A stretch of 64,000 nt of DNA from an uncultured Flavobacteriaceae bacterium (GTDB lineage: Bacteria; Bacteroidota; Bacteroidia; Flavobacteriales; Flavobacteriaceae), in NCBI GenBank assembly GCA_943787295.1, contig CALSLW010000002.1:338189-402188 (forward strand), given 5' to 3'. Below, in pieces: positions 45,446-55,210 of the stretch. The notes under the pieces were generated by a model. The model saw nothing but the letters and a program-made list of their open reading frames with translations, did not search any database and was not told where the DNA came from. How positions within the stretch are numbered: the first letter of the stretch is position 1; every line of letters starts with the position of its first letter. The position numbers were made by a program, and so were the translations under genes.

Positions 45446-46096
45446 TTATTCTGCAGCAGGAGCGTCTTCAGCAGCTTCCTCTGATGCTTCTTCAGCAGCA
45501 GGAGCTTCTTCAGCAGCAGCTTCGGCAGCAGGAACTTCTTCTGTAGCTTCGGCAGCAGGAGCGTCTTCAGCAGGAGCTTCTTCAGCAGCAGCTTCGGCTT
45601 CGGCCTCTGCTTTTGCAGCAGCTTCTGCAGCGATCGCTTCTTCTTCGATTGCTTTGGCATCAGCAACACGTTTTTCGTTCACTTCTTTTTCGGCAGCGAG
45701 TGCTTTTGCACGTTCATCAGCTTCAGCTTTCGTTAAACCTTCAACTTTCGCTTGAATTTTAGCTTCTTTTTCAGTTACCCATGCTTCGAATTTAGCATCT
45801 GCTTCTTCTTGCGTATGAGCTCCTTTAGCCACACCACCATTTAAGTGATGCTTCAACATTACACCTCTATAAGACAATAATGTTCTTGCAGTATCTGTAG
45901 GTTGTGCACCGTTTTCTAACCATTTAACAGCAGAGTCAACATCGATGTTAACTGTTGCAGGATTAGCATTAGGATTGTACGTTCCAATTTTTTCTAGGTA
46001 ACGCCCATCACGCTTTGCGCGTGCATCTGCAGCTACTACCCAATAAAATGGTTTTCCTTTCTTTCCGTGTCTTTGTAATCTAATTTTTACTGGCAT
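45446..46096 (-). CDS. rpsP: 30S ribosomal protein S16 with long Ala/Glu-rich tail
   Basis: bS16 is a small-subunit assembly protein. Residues 1-80 are a normal S16 ([57 protein letters not shown]). The protein then continues to 216 residues, more than double the length of most bacterial S16. First comes a charged helical stretch rich in Lys, Glu and Ala, then a low-complexity tail of repeated A-A-E-E-A-P-A units. Extended S16 tails occur in other Bacteroidota. The tail's function is unknown. First gene of rpsP-rimM-trmN6. Confidence 0.95.
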   Translation of the reverse strand: MPVKIRLQRHGKKGKPFYWVVAADARAKRDGRYLEKIGTYNPNANPATVNIDVDSAVKWLENGAQPTDTARTLLSYRGVMLKHHLNGGVAKGAHTQEEADAKFEAWVTEKEAKIQAKVEGLTKAEADERAKALAAEKEVNEKRVADAKAIEEEAIAAEAAAKAEAEAEAAAEEAPAEDAPAAEATEEVPAAEAAAEEAPAAEEASEEAAEDAPAAE

Positions 46097-46110
46097 ATCA
46101 TATTAATTTT

Positions 46111-46155
46111 GAGCGTGCCCGACGCTCGGGGTTATTAATTCAGGCTGCAAATGTA
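46111..46155 (-). promoter_or_regulatory. rpsP promoter box and leader hairpin
   Basis: On the minus strand a -7 box TACATTTG (46148-46155) precedes a roughly 40-base leader. The leader holds a GC-rich stem GAGCGT/ACGCTC (46111-46116 with 46122-46127, loop of 5), notable in such AT-rich DNA, 15 bases before the rpsP ATG. It could be an autoregulatory ribosomal-protein leader; that is inference. Confidence 0.4.
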
Positions 46156-46228
46156 ACATTTTATTTTGGAAGTTACCACCCAATTTTTAGGCGAAGCCAA
46201 AAAAGCATGAAATCTCCTTGAATTCAGG

Positions 46229-46259
46229 TTTGTAGAACCATTTTAATGCCTTATTTTTG
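46229..46259 (+). promoter_or_regulatory. Full-consensus Bacteroidota promoter for tig
   Basis: TTTG (46229-46232), a 19-base spacer and TATTTTTG (46252-46259) match the -33/-7 consensus TTTG-N19-TAnnTTTG exactly. The tig ATG is 26 bases downstream. This is the best promoter in the window. Confidence 0.7.
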
Positions 46260-46285
46260 CGCCCTAATTTATTGAGAAAAAATTC

Positions 46286-47617
46286 ATGCAAATTACTAGA
46301 ACAGACGTCGATGCCCTGAACGCAAAAGTAGCTATTTCAATCGAACAAAATGATTTCGCCCAAAAGGTAGATGACATTTTAAAAGATTACCGTAAAAACG
46401 CTAATATCCCTGGATTTAGAAAAGGTCATGTCCCTATGGGAATGATTAAAAAACAATACGAAACTGCCGTTACAGCAGACGAGGTGAACAAACTCTTGCA
46501 AGAAAACCTCAATAAATACATTCAAGACGAAAAGCTTGAATTATTAGGTAACCCACTTCCTGTAATGCAGGATGAAATCAATTGGAAGGCAAAGAACCTC
46601 TCTTTTGAATTTGAATTAGGACTTGCCCCTAGCTTTGAGGTTAAAATCAAAGGCAAAAAAGCCGTTACTCAATTTCAAATCGAAGCAGACAAGAAAATGA
46701 TTGATGAGCAGCTACAATACTTGCAAAAACAATACGGGAAAATCGAAGCCCAAACCGCGGTAGAAGAAGGCCTTGAGCTTAGTCTTAAAGTAACTAACGA
46801 AGAAGCTGAAATCGACGCAACCACAACTGTTGAGTGGGACCAATTAAAAGGAAAGAAAAACTTAGACGCTTTAAAAGCTGCAGGATTAAATAACACGATC
46901 ACTTTAAAGACCAAAGGTTTGTTTAAAGAAGATCAGATTTTAGCTCGTGCACTAGGCATTACAGTAGACAAACTAGAAGAGGCGCCTAAAGAAGTTACGG
47001 TGAGCGTTACAGAAGCAAACAAACGCACCCTTGCTGACCTTGACCAAGAATTATTTGACAAATTGTATGAGCCGGGAACAATAAAAAATGTGACTGAGCT
47101 GAAAGACAAAATCAAAGAAGGTATTGAAAAACAATTCGAACAACAAACTGAGCAAAAGTTACTCAATGACGTAACCGAAAGTTTAATCGACCAAACCAAG
47201 TTTGATTTACCAAAAGAATTCTTAGTTCGCTGGTTGCAAAACACCGGAGAACAGCCTTTAACAGAAGAAGAGGCAGCAGAGGAATACGAAAAATCAGAAA
47301 AAGGTATTCGCTATCAATTAATCGAAGGTGCATTGATCAAAGAGCACGACTTACAAATTCAGTTTGAAGAATTACAAGAATTTGCTAAAGGAATGATCAA
47401 GCAACAAATGGCACAATATGGTCAACTTGACCCTTCTGATAAAGACTTAGAAGATATCACTGCACGTATCTTTAGTAATCAAGAAGAAACAAAGCGTTTG
47501 TCTGATCAATTGATGAGTAAGAAATTATTAGACTTCTATAAAGAGAACGCAAACCTTAAGGTGAAAAAAGTTAACTATGACGCCTTTGTAAAAGAGGCTT
47601 ATGGGGCAGCACAATAA
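46286..47617 (+). CDS. tig: Trigger factor (ribosome-associated chaperone/prolyl isomerase)
   Basis: A 443-residue trigger factor. The N-terminal ribosome-binding domain carries NIPGFRKGHVPMGMIKKQYE, matching the GFRxGxxP signature at the ribosome contact. The middle is divergent and the FKBP-type isomerase domain is poorly conserved (as in other Bacteroidota). The C-terminal chaperone arms include the FDLPKEFLVRWL segment and a long helical stretch. It is followed by clpP and clpX, the common tig-clpP-clpX order that links folding and degradation. Confidence 0.92.
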   Translation: MQITRTDVDALNAKVAISIEQNDFAQKVDDILKDYRKNANIPGFRKGHVPMGMIKKQYETAVTADEVNKLLQENLNKYIQDEKLELLGNPLPVMQDEINWKAKNLSFEFELGLAPSFEVKIKGKKAVTQFQIEADKKMIDEQLQYLQKQYGKIEAQTAVEEGLELSLKVTNEEAEIDATTTVEWDQLKGKKNLDALKAAGLNNTITLKTKGLFKEDQILARALGITVDKLEEAPKEVTVSVTEANKRTLADLDQELFDKLYEPGTIKNVTELKDKIKEGIEKQFEQQTEQKLLNDVTESLIDQTKFDLPKEFLVRWLQNTGEQPLTEEEAAEEYEKSEKGIRYQLIEGALIKEHDLQIQFEELQEFAKGMIKQQMAQYGQLDPSDKDLEDITARIFSNQEETKRLSDQLMSKKLLDFYKENANLKVKKVNYDAFVKEAYGAAQ

Positions 47618-47654
47618 ATTTATGTACCTTTAGTTATATAAAAAAATATTGCAA

Positions 47655-48311
47655 ATGAATTACGGAAAAGAATTTAAGAAGTACGCCACAAAACACCATG
47701 GTATTAGCGCCATGCATTTTGATAAAATCACAAGTAGCATGACCCCTTATATTATTGAGGAGCGTCAAATGAATGTTGCTCAAATGGACGTCTTCTCAAG
47801 ATTGATGATGGATCGTGTTATGTTCTTAGGAACTGGGATTGATGATCAAGTCGCTAATGTAATTCAAGCACAATTATTGTTTTTACAAAGTGTTGACCCT
47901 AAACGCGACATTCAAATGTATATCAACTCTCCTGGAGGAAGCGTTTATGCTGGACTGGGAATCTATGACACCATGCAGTATATCACGCCAGATGTGGCAA
48001 CAATTTGTACAGGAATGGCCGCTTCTATGGGAGCTGTATTACTTTGTGCAGGGCAAGAAGGAAAGCGCACAGCGCTACCCCATTCTCGTGTGATGATCCA
48101 CCAACCTTTAGGAGGAGCTCAAGGACAAGCATCTGACATTGAAATCACAGCACGAGAGATCTTAAAACTCAAAGATGAGTTATACCAAATTATCGCAAAG
48201 CACTCTGGACAAACCTTTGAAAAGGTGAACCAAGACAGTGATCGCGATTACTGGATGAAAGCTGAAGAGGCCAAAGCTTATGGCATGGTCGACGAGGTGT
48301 TATCAAAATAA
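47655..48311 (+). CDS. clpP: ATP-dependent Clp protease proteolytic subunit
   Basis: Serine protease barrel subunit that degrades proteins unfolded by ClpX/ClpA. From the ATG at 47655 it has 218 residues; the TTG six bases upstream is not needed. Catalytic Ser124 sits in CTGMAASMGAVLL and His149 in SRVMIHQPLGG; the DRDYWM region supplies the aspartate neighbourhood. MYINSPGGSVYAGLGIYDTM forms the oxyanion/strand region. It is 37 bases after tig and 12 before clpX. Confidence 0.96.
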   Translation: MNYGKEFKKYATKHHGISAMHFDKITSSMTPYIIEERQMNVAQMDVFSRLMMDRVMFLGTGIDDQVANVIQAQLLFLQSVDPKRDIQMYINSPGGSVYAGLGIYDTMQYITPDVATICTGMAASMGAVLLCAGQEGKRTALPHSRVMIHQPLGGAQGQASDIEITAREILKLKDELYQIIAKHSGQTFEKVNQDSDRDYWMKAEEAKAYGMVDEVLSK

Positions 48312-48323
48312 AAACACAGCTCA

Positions 48324-49547
48324 ATGAGTGAAGAATTAAGTTGTTCCTTTTGCGGTCGCGCTAAACCACAAACAGACCTTTTAATCGCTGGTTTAGATGC
48401 ACATATTTGTGATCGTTGTATCGAACAAGCGCACGGAATTGTTTCTGAAGAAGGTACAGACGAAGATCAGTCCTCATCGAGTTTTGAACTCAAGCCGCCT
48501 AAAGAAATCAAAACCTTTTTAGATCAATTTGTCATTGGACAAACAGACGCTAAAAAAGTCCTTTCTGTGGCGGTATACAATCACTACAAAAGAATCCTAA
48601 ACCCAAAGGTGGAGGAGGAAATTGAAATTCAAAAGAGTAACCTTCTCCTTGTTGGACAAACTGGAACAGGAAAAACCCTTTTAGCACAAACCATCGCTAA
48701 AATGCTTCAACTTCCATTAGCGATTGTGGATGCCACTATTTTAACAGAAGCAGGATATGTGGGTGAAGATGTTGAAAGTATCTTAACCCGTCTCTTACAA
48801 GCCGCAGACTATGACGTAGAAAACGCTCAAAGAGGAATTGTATTTATCGATGAGATTGACAAGATTGCCCGTAAAGGGGATAACCCTTCCATCACCCGTG
48901 ATGTTTCTGGAGAAGGGGTGCAACAAGCTTTATTAAAGTTATTAGAAGGCACAGTTGTCAATGTGCCTCCAAAGGGGGGGCGCAAACACCCTGATCAAAA
49001 ATTTATTGAAGTAGATACTTCTAATATATTATTTATTGCTGGGGGTGCTTTTGACGGGATAGAAAGAGAAATAAATAAACGTCTCAACCTTCAAGCCATA
49101 GGCTATAAAACAGCTTCTTCTACCGAAGAAATTGACAAGGATAATCTACTGCAATACATTAACCCTAAGGATGTAAAATCTTTTGGATTAATCCCAGAAA
49201 TCATTGGGCGCTTACCTGTACTAACCTTTATGCATCCTTTAGATGGTAAAACCTTGCGTTCTATTTTAACTGAACCCAAAAACGCCTTGACTAAGCAGTA
49301 CGAAAAACTGTTTGAACTCGATGGGATTAAATTAGAGTTTACTGCAGGAGCCTTAGACTATATCGTCGAAAAAGCACTAGAATACAATCTGGGAGCGCGT
49401 GGACTGCGTTCTTTATGTGAAGCTATTCTCAATCACGCCATGTTCGAAATGCCTGGGGGTGAATTGACAGAACTTAAGGTCACTAAGACTTATGCCGAAC
49501 AACAGTTAAAGAAAGCGAATACCTCTAAGCTAAAAGCTGTTTCTTAA
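48324..49547 (+). CDS. clpX: Clp protease ATPase subunit ClpX
   Basis: AAA+ unfoldase feeding ClpP. The 407-residue protein has the N-terminal zinc finger with Cys7, Cys10, Cys29 and Cys32, Walker A GQTGTGKT near residue 112, Walker [14 protein letters not shown] and the [14 protein letters not shown] pore-loop region. The [11 protein letters not shown] sensor-2 helix closes the ATPase. Its stop overlaps that of the convergent GH3-family gene (TTAA at 49544-49547). Confidence 0.97.
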   Translation: MSEELSCSFCGRAKPQTDLLIAGLDAHICDRCIEQAHGIVSEEGTDEDQSSSSFELKPPKEIKTFLDQFVIGQTDAKKVLSVAVYNHYKRILNPKVEEEIEIQKSNLLLVGQTGTGKTLLAQTIAKMLQLPLAIVDATILTEAGYVGEDVESILTRLLQAADYDVENAQRGIVFIDEIDKIARKGDNPSITRDVSGEGVQQALLKLLEGTVVNVPPKGGRKHPDQKFIEVDTSNILFIAGGAFDGIEREINKRLNLQAIGYKTASSTEEIDKDNLLQYINPKDVKSFGLIPEIIGRLPVLTFMHPLDGKTLRSILTEPKNALTKQYEKLFELDGIKLEFTAGALDYIVEKALEYNLGARGLRSLCEAILNHAMFEMPGGELTELKVTKTYAEQQLKKANTSKLKAVS

Positions 49548-51049
49548 GTATTCATTTTTAGTAAAATATCCATTAATTTACGGTCGTTAGATAGGCGAGG
49601 AACCTTATGCTGTCCCCCTAGTTTCTTCTTTTGTTCTAGCCAACGATAAAAAAGACCTTGCTTCGCCACGGTTACTTTTGGTGAAACCATGGTCATGTCC
49701 TTATATCTTTTGGCCTCATAATCAGAATTGAGTTTTTTCAATTCTTTGTCTAAAGTCGCCTGAAATAGATCGAGCTCTCTAGGTGGGGATTTAAATTCGA
49801 TGATCCATTGATGACAGCCTTTTTGTTTTCCTTCCATAAAAATAGGAGCAGCAGTATAATCAACCACCTCAACGGCACATTGTTGCGCCGCAACTTCAAT
49901 AGCACGATCTGCATTTTCAACCACTAATTCTTCGCCAAAAGCATTGATATAGTGCTTGGTTCTTCCGGCAATTTGAATGCGGTAGGGAGACAAAGAAGTA
50001 AACTTGACAACATCTCCGATTTTATAACGCCATAGCCCCCCATTTGTCGTGATGACGATGGTATAGCGTTTCCCTAACTCCACTTGAGCTAAAGAGATAA
50101 TGGCAGAATCGTCTTCTCCTAAAGGAATAAATTCATAAAAAATACCATAGTCTAACATCAACAACAACTCGTCTGAATCATTGCGATCTTGTATGGCAAA
50201 AAAGCCTTCAGAAGCGTTGTAAATTTCATAAAATTGCAGCGAATGATCCTTTAACAGGGTCTCAAATTGACAGCGGTAAGGGCGAAAACTAACTCCGCCA
50301 TGAAAATAAACTTCAATATTAGGCCAGATATCTTTGAGGCTTTTACCTCGATTTTGCGCTATCAATTTATGCAATAAGACCAGCATCCAAGAGGGGACGC
50401 CCATCAATCCAGTCACATTTTCTTGTGAACTCTCTTCTAAAATAGCTTGCATTTTAGCTTCCCATTCTGACATCAAAGACACTTTTAAACTGGGGGTACA
50501 GTTGAGTTCTGCCCAAAAAGGAAGGTTGTCTGTCATGATGGCTGAAAGGTCCCCAAAGGCACTTTTCTCATTGTGATATAATTCCTGACTACCACCTAGT
50601 CTAAGGGTCTTACCGGTAAATAACTGCGCCTCTGGATTGTTGTTGATATAGAGCGAAAGCATATCTTTCCCGGCTTTGTAATGACAGTCTTCTAGCGCTT
50701 GCACACTCACGGGGATAAACTTGCTTTTTGCATTAGTGGTTCCGCTGGATTTAGCATACCATTTAATGGGAGTAGGCCAAAGGATATTGTCCTCTCCTTG
50801 ACGCCCAGCGGTAATTTCTTCTGCAAGGTCTTCATAAGTGACAATAGGAATACGACGGGCAAATTCTGCATATTGATTGATGGAACTAAAGTCGTGCTGG
50901 TAGCCAATCTTTGTTTTTTTGGCGAAGCCTAATAAGTCTTGTAACACTTCTTGCTGCACTTCATTGGGGTATTTGATGAACAACTCAATTTGATGAATAC
51001 GTTTCTTAAGAAACCAAGAAGCAATGGAATTGAATAAGGGGATCGCCAT
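49544..51049 (-). CDS. GH3 auxin-responsive promoter family protein (acyl-adenylating enzyme)
   Basis: A 501-residue member of the GH3 branch of the adenylate-forming (ANL) superfamily. The nucleotide-binding motif is [19 protein letters not shown]. Others are [15 protein letters not shown] (motif A5-like), [21 protein letters not shown] and [24 protein letters not shown]. Plant GH3s conjugate acyl hormones to amino acids; the substrate in bacteria is unknown. It is convergent with clpX and divergent from the DUF2797 gene. Confidence 0.88.
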   Translation of the reverse strand: MAIPLFNSIASWFLKKRIHQIELFIKYPNEVQQEVLQDLLGFAKKTKIGYQHDFSSINQYAEFARRIPIVTYEDLAEEITAGRQGEDNILWPTPIKWYAKSSGTTNAKSKFIPVSVQALEDCHYKAGKDMLSLYINNNPEAQLFTGKTLRLGGSQELYHNEKSAFGDLSAIMTDNLPFWAELNCTPSLKVSLMSEWEAKMQAILEESSQENVTGLMGVPSWMLVLLHKLIAQNRGKSLKDIWPNIEVYFHGGVSFRPYRCQFETLLKDHSLQFYEIYNASEGFFAIQDRNDSDELLLMLDYGIFYEFIPLGEDDSAIISLAQVELGKRYTIVITTNGGLWRYKIGDVVKFTSLSPYRIQIAGRTKHYINAFGEELVVENADRAIEVAAQQCAVEVVDYTAAPIFMEGKQKGCHQWIIEFKSPPRELDLFQATLDKELKKLNSDYEAKRYKDMTMVSPKVTVAKQGLFYRWLEQKKKLGGQHKVPRLSNDRKLMDILLKMNT

Positions 51050-51091
51050 AGAATCTTTATCTTTAGCATAAATTTAATTCTTTCCGTCGAT

Positions 51092-51925
51092 ATGTTCTCA
51101 GGTGTCCTTAAAAAAATGCAAACTGAAATTGAGCAAGAAATTCAATACTACCTCGATCTTCCGCAGCATGTACTCAACATGAATCAATGTGTCAATAAAA
51201 GTCTATGCTTAAGCTTAAAAGGTTATGAGTGTTTGAATTGTCAAAAGACGGAGCCCATTTTTCGACAAGGTTTTTGTAAAAAGTGTTTTTTTGAAAGTCC
51301 GCAAGCGGGAGATTGGATCATGCGTCCAGAATTAAGCAAGGCGCATTTAGACATCGAAGACAGAGATTTGGCCTATGAAAAAAAGGTGCAATTACAACCC
51401 CATATTGTCTATCTCGCCCTCTCTAGTCACCTTAAAGTGGGGATTACCCGTAAGAGCCAAGTCCCCACAAGATGGATAGATCAAGGAGCCCATCAAGCGA
51501 TGGCTTTATTAGAAGTCCCAAACCGCTATCTTGCAGGGGTGGGAGAAGTTGCCCTAAAAGCACATTTTTCTGATAAGACTAACTGGCGAAAGATGTTACA
51601 GTTTAATGAAGTCCCAGAAATTGACTGGACCTTAGAGCGCAACAAAGCGATTGATGCTTTACCGAATGAGTTGAAACCTTATATTATTCAAGACGAAGGT
51701 TTGACGACTCTCCCCTTCCCGGTAGAACGCTACCCAGAAAAAGTAAAAAGTCTCAACCTTGTTAAGGAGGAGCAATACACTGGGGTTTTAAAAGGCATCA
51801 AAGGACAATACCTCATCTTTGAAGACAACACTGTTTTTAATGTGAGAAGCAATGAAGGTTTAGTCGTTGAGTTTAAGCTGAGTAACCCTCGAAGGTCTTT
51901 GCAGAATCGGCGACCAGTCGATTGA
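51092..51925 (+). CDS. DUF2797 domain protein
   Basis: A 277-residue protein with an N-terminal zinc-finger-like set of cysteines (CVNKSLCLSLKGYECLNCQ then CKKCFF) and a conserved core VYLALSSHLKVGITRKSQVPTRWIDQGAH. That core resembles a GIY-YIG/T5orf172-type fold in which a tyrosine of the first strand precedes KVGIT and a downstream arginine. Family function is not established. The 3' end overlaps the convergent rluF gene by 53 bases, so the last 17 codons are coding on both strands. Confidence 0.8.
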   Translation: MFSGVLKKMQTEIEQEIQYYLDLPQHVLNMNQCVNKSLCLSLKGYECLNCQKTEPIFRQGFCKKCFFESPQAGDWIMRPELSKAHLDIEDRDLAYEKKVQLQPHIVYLALSSHLKVGITRKSQVPTRWIDQGAHQAMALLEVPNRYLAGVGEVALKAHFSDKTNWRKMLQFNEVPEIDWTLERNKAIDALPNELKPYIIQDEGLTTLPFPVERYPEKVKSLNLVKEEQYTGVLKGIKGQYLIFEDNTVFNVRSNEGLVVEFKLSNPRRSLQNRRPVD

Positions 51926-52616
51926 TCTCTGCCATTTCTTTTTTTGTAAGATGACGCCATTTGCCTTTACCAACATCCAAGGAGACATTCATAATGCGCA
52001 CCCGTTTAAGGGTAACCACGCGATAATCGAGGTATTCACACATACGGCGAATTTGACGATTTAGGCCTTGGGTCAAAATAATACGGAACTCTTTTTTATG
52101 GGTCTGTTTTACTTCACAAGGACGTGTTACCGTATCTAAAATAGGAACCCCAGCACCCATTTTTTGGATAAACTCTTCTGTGATGGGGCGGTTCACTGTA
52201 ACCACATATTCTTTTTCGTGATGATTGCGGGAACGTAATATTTTATTGACAATGTCTCCATCATTGGTCAAAAAGATTAATCCTTCTGAGGGTTTGTCTA
52301 ATCGACCGATGGGAAATATACGGGTTGGAAAATTGATATAGTCAATGATGTTGTCTTTCTCTACTCGAGTATCTGTTGTACAAACAATCCCCACGGGTTT
52401 GTTAAAAGCGATATAAACAGGCTTATCTCCTGCTTGATCCACCACGACACCATCTACCGCAATCTGGTCTGCTGGGGTAACTTTTAAGCCCATTTCTACG
52501 GGCTTTCCGTTTACCGTGATGCGTTCTTCGTCAATTAACTTGTCTGCAGCACGTCTGGAGCAATACCCTATTTCGCTGAGATACTTATTAATGCGTACAG
52601 GTTGATTTTCATCCAT
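51873..52616 (-). CDS. rluF: 23S rRNA pseudouridine synthase RluF/RluB family
   Basis: A 247-residue RsuA-type pseudouridine synthase. The N-terminal S4 RNA-binding domain is VRINKYLSEIGYCSRRAADKLI. The catalytic aspartate is Asp107 in FPIGRLDKPSEGLIFLTNDGD. C-terminal QGLNRQIRRMCEYLDYRVVTLKRVRI is the motif III/RluF-type ending. It starts two bases before the queuosine-transporter stop on the minus strand and belongs to that run. RluF versus RluB specificity is from overall resemblance. Confidence 0.9.
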   Translation of the reverse strand: MDENQPVRINKYLSEIGYCSRRAADKLIDEERITVNGKPVEMGLKVTPADQIAVDGVVVDQAGDKPVYIAFNKPVGIVCTTDTRVEKDNIIDYINFPTRIFPIGRLDKPSEGLIFLTNDGDIVNKILRSRNHHEKEYVVTVNRPITEEFIQKMGAGVPILDTVTRPCEVKQTHKKEFRIILTQGLNRQIRRMCEYLDYRVVTLKRVRIMNVSLDVGKGKWRHLTKKEMAEINRLVADSAKTFEGYSA

Positions 52617-52618
52617 GA

Positions 52619-53323
52619 CTAATCTAAATTGATTTCTTGTCCAATTTTTAAATTAAATCTTCGTCTAAAAAGATGGACGAACAAATATAAGAAAGGGGTA
52701 TCGATTGCCGCGACTAAAACCTTAAAGACTATACTCGAAAGGGTTAAGCCCCAAAACAAATTCCAGGGCAATACCCCAAAGAGACACAAGAGCAAAATCA
52801 CTGTACCAGAATCAATAATTTGTGACGCAAAAGTCGAAAAATTATTACGGAGCCAAAGGTGTTTTCCTTCGGTTAATTTTTTCCAGAAGTGGTAAATTCT
52901 AATGTCGATAAACTGGGCAAAGAGGTAGGCAATCATGGAGGCTAAAACAGCCAAAGGCGAAAGGGAAAACACCTTTGTAAAAGTCGCATTGTCTATGGGA
53001 GAAGTAGTAATAGCGGGAGCAGTTCCAGCGACTAATAAAATCCCAATAGAAAAAAAGGAAGCAAATATTCCTGCAATCACCACTTGGTTCGCCCGCTTTT
53101 GTCCGTAAATCTCAGAGATAAGGTCGGTGATTAAAAAGGTGATGGGATAAGGTAAGATCCCAACAGAAAGTTCAAACAAGGGCACCCCCATAATACTTGT
53201 GTCAAAAGGATACCAAAAAAAGAACTTTTGGAAAATAAGATTCGACACCACCAAAGAGGTGATAAACAACGCCGCTAGATAGAGATAAATCTTTTGGGCT
53301 AAGGCCTTGTCGTTTTTATCCAT
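52619..53323 (-). CDS. yhhQ: Queuosine precursor transporter (YhhQ/VUT family)
   Basis: A 234-residue six-helix integral membrane protein of the YhhQ/COG1738 family, which imports preQ precursors for queuosine modification of tRNA. Recognisable segments are LVVSNLIFQKFFFWYPF, PYPITFLITDLISEIYGQKRANQVV, AQFIDIRIYHFWKKLT and NNFSTFASQIIDSGTVILL. It lies 3 bases before rluF and 3 bases after sppA. Confidence 0.9.
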   Translation of the reverse strand: MDKNDKALAQKIYLYLAALFITSLVVSNLIFQKFFFWYPFDTSIMGVPLFELSVGILPYPITFLITDLISEIYGQKRANQVVIAGIFASFFSIGILLVAGTAPAITTSPIDNATFTKVFSLSPLAVLASMIAYLFAQFIDIRIYHFWKKLTEGKHLWLRNNFSTFASQIIDSGTVILLLCLFGVLPWNLFWGLTLSSIVFKVLVAAIDTPFLYLFVHLFRRRFNLKIGQEINLD

Positions 53324-53326
53324 TTA

Positions 53327-55096
53327 CTACTTAATTTCTACCGTATAAGGCAAACGAATTTCCATTTTAGGGCGATCGTCTTGTGTTTTTAAACCAGTTA
53401 AAAATGCACTGATTTCACTAGGATAGTTGGCCAATATTTTTTCTTCGATTTTACTAAATGGCCCCATGGCAGAAAAGATGTCTTCTAGCTCTGGTTCAAT
53501 CTTAGGGTAAGAAATCAGATTATACTCTTCTATTTCGGCGAGTCTAGCAGCGGCGGCTAGGGCTTGATCCATCCCGCCTAAACCGTCGACTAAGCCATTT
53601 TCAAGGGCTTGTTTCCCGGTCCAGACGCGGCCTTGAGCAATGGCTTCAACTTCGTCAAGACTCAAGCCTCTTCCATCTGCAACACGTTGTTTAAAGGTAG
53701 CATAAACATGTTCAATTCCTTCTTTAATACTGGCGCGAAAATCCCCAGAAGGTGCTTCAAAAACGCTATAGCCTAAGGCGTTTTTATGGGTTTCAACATG
53801 TTGTACATTAATCCCTACATCGTCTGTAAATCCTCTGATATTAGGAACCGTAGCAAACACCCCGATTGAACCAGTAATAGTCATGTCATTTGCATAGATT
53901 TCATCTCCTGCAACTGCTAAATAATATCCACCAGAGGCAGCTACATTCCCCATAGAAACAACTAGGGGTTTTTCTTTTTTGGCTTTGACTAAAGCCTTCC
54001 AAATAATATCAGAACTCAATGCACTTCCGCCAGGAGAATCTACCCTTAAAACAATGGCTTTTACTCGGCGACTTTTCACTGCTTGATCAATGGCTTTTAA
54101 AAAAACCTCTTGCCCAATGATGTTTTCACTTCCTTCTCCATACAAGACTGGACCTTGTGCATAAATCACGGCGATACGTTCACGCACCCCTTTTTTTGCT
54201 AAACCATTTCCAGAAATAAGTTGTCCTATACTTACAGTTTTAAGACGGCTATCTGACTCTATCCCTAAGGCATTCTTGAGTTTGTCGTCATAATCACTTT
54301 CATAGGCTAATGCATCAATCAAACCATTTGCTTGAGCGTGTTCTGGTTGTGTCGCTTTTAAGCCATTCGCAATTTCGTCTAACTGGGTTAGCGTTAAATT
54401 CCTACCCATAGCGATGGCTTCACTTATACTTTCCCAAACACTGTTTAATAAAGAAGAAATCTGAGTGCGATTTGCTTCACTCATTTCACTTTCAAGGTAA
54501 GGTTCTACAGCACTTTTGTATTTTCCGTGACGCACGACTTCCATCTTAAAGCCATACTCCTCTTGAAAATCTTTGTAGTAGAGCACTTCGGCCGCAAGGC
54601 CTTTAAATTCCATCCCACCCATAGGGTGTAGAAAAATAGAATCTGAGACAGAGGCGATGTAGTATCCTTTCTGAGAAAAATAATCCCCATAAGCATAGAT
54701 AAATTTCCCTTCTGCTTTAAAATCTTGAAGGGCTTTGTGAATCCCCTGAGCTTGAGACCAGCCCATAGAAGGAAATTGGGCTTGTAAATCAATTCCTTTA
54801 ATGCGATCGTCTTTTGCCGCTTTGCGGATGGCGCGAATAACATCGTAATATTTTAATACATCTTCTCCCAGCCCTAAAGCTTGTTCAATATCTTGGGTTG
54901 CGCCAACATTATCAAACATGGGGATATCTAGATCGAGCTCTAGCAAACTATTCTCACTAATATCAACTGAAATGCTGTCCTCTGAAGAAATAGCGGTAGC
55001 GATGCCTGCAATACTCATCATCAACAAAAGTCCGATAAATATAAAAGCGACTACTGTTCCTAAAACTGAGGCTAAAAAACTCTTGAAAAAATTCAT
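53327..55096 (-). CDS. sppA: Signal peptide peptidase SppA (67K type)
   Basis: Membrane-anchored serine protease that cleaves released signal peptides. From the ATG at 55096 it has 589 residues: an N-terminal TM helix (LASVLGTVVAFIFIGLLLMMSIAGIA) and two tandem protease-like domains. The general-base lysine is in RHGKYKSAVEPY of the first domain, the nucleophile serine in VDSPGGSALSSD and the GNVAASGGYYLAVAGDEIYAN segment in the second. It is the first gene of the sppA-yhhQ-rluF run. Confidence 0.95.
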   Translation of the reverse strand: MNFFKSFLASVLGTVVAFIFIGLLLMMSIAGIATAISSEDSISVDISENSLLELDLDIPMFDNVGATQDIEQALGLGEDVLKYYDVIRAIRKAAKDDRIKGIDLQAQFPSMGWSQAQGIHKALQDFKAEGKFIYAYGDYFSQKGYYIASVSDSIFLHPMGGMEFKGLAAEVLYYKDFQEEYGFKMEVVRHGKYKSAVEPYLESEMSEANRTQISSLLNSVWESISEAIAMGRNLTLTQLDEIANGLKATQPEHAQANGLIDALAYESDYDDKLKNALGIESDSRLKTVSIGQLISGNGLAKKGVRERIAVIYAQGPVLYGEGSENIIGQEVFLKAIDQAVKSRRVKAIVLRVDSPGGSALSSDIIWKALVKAKKEKPLVVSMGNVAASGGYYLAVAGDEIYANDMTITGSIGVFATVPNIRGFTDDVGINVQHVETHKNALGYSVFEAPSGDFRASIKEGIEHVYATFKQRVADGRGLSLDEVEAIAQGRVWTGKQALENGLVDGLGGMDQALAAAARLAEIEEYNLISYPKIEPELEDIFSAMGPFSKIEEKILANYPSEISAFLTGLKTQDDRPKMEIRLPYTVEIK

Positions 55097-55210
55097 CTTC
55101 TTACAAATTTTAATTGTGTACACATTAGGCGCAAATTTCCACTTTTTGTTACAGAGTTGCTTCTTTTTTAGTTAAATAAGTTACCTTTATTTCAACCCAA
55201 ATCAAATCTT

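Noticed and set aside
45385-45669. Lys/Leu-rich 94-codon minus-strand ORF
   Set aside because: It is the low-complexity rpsP tail (GCA/GAA-type repeats) read in another frame; no start signal and no sensible composition.
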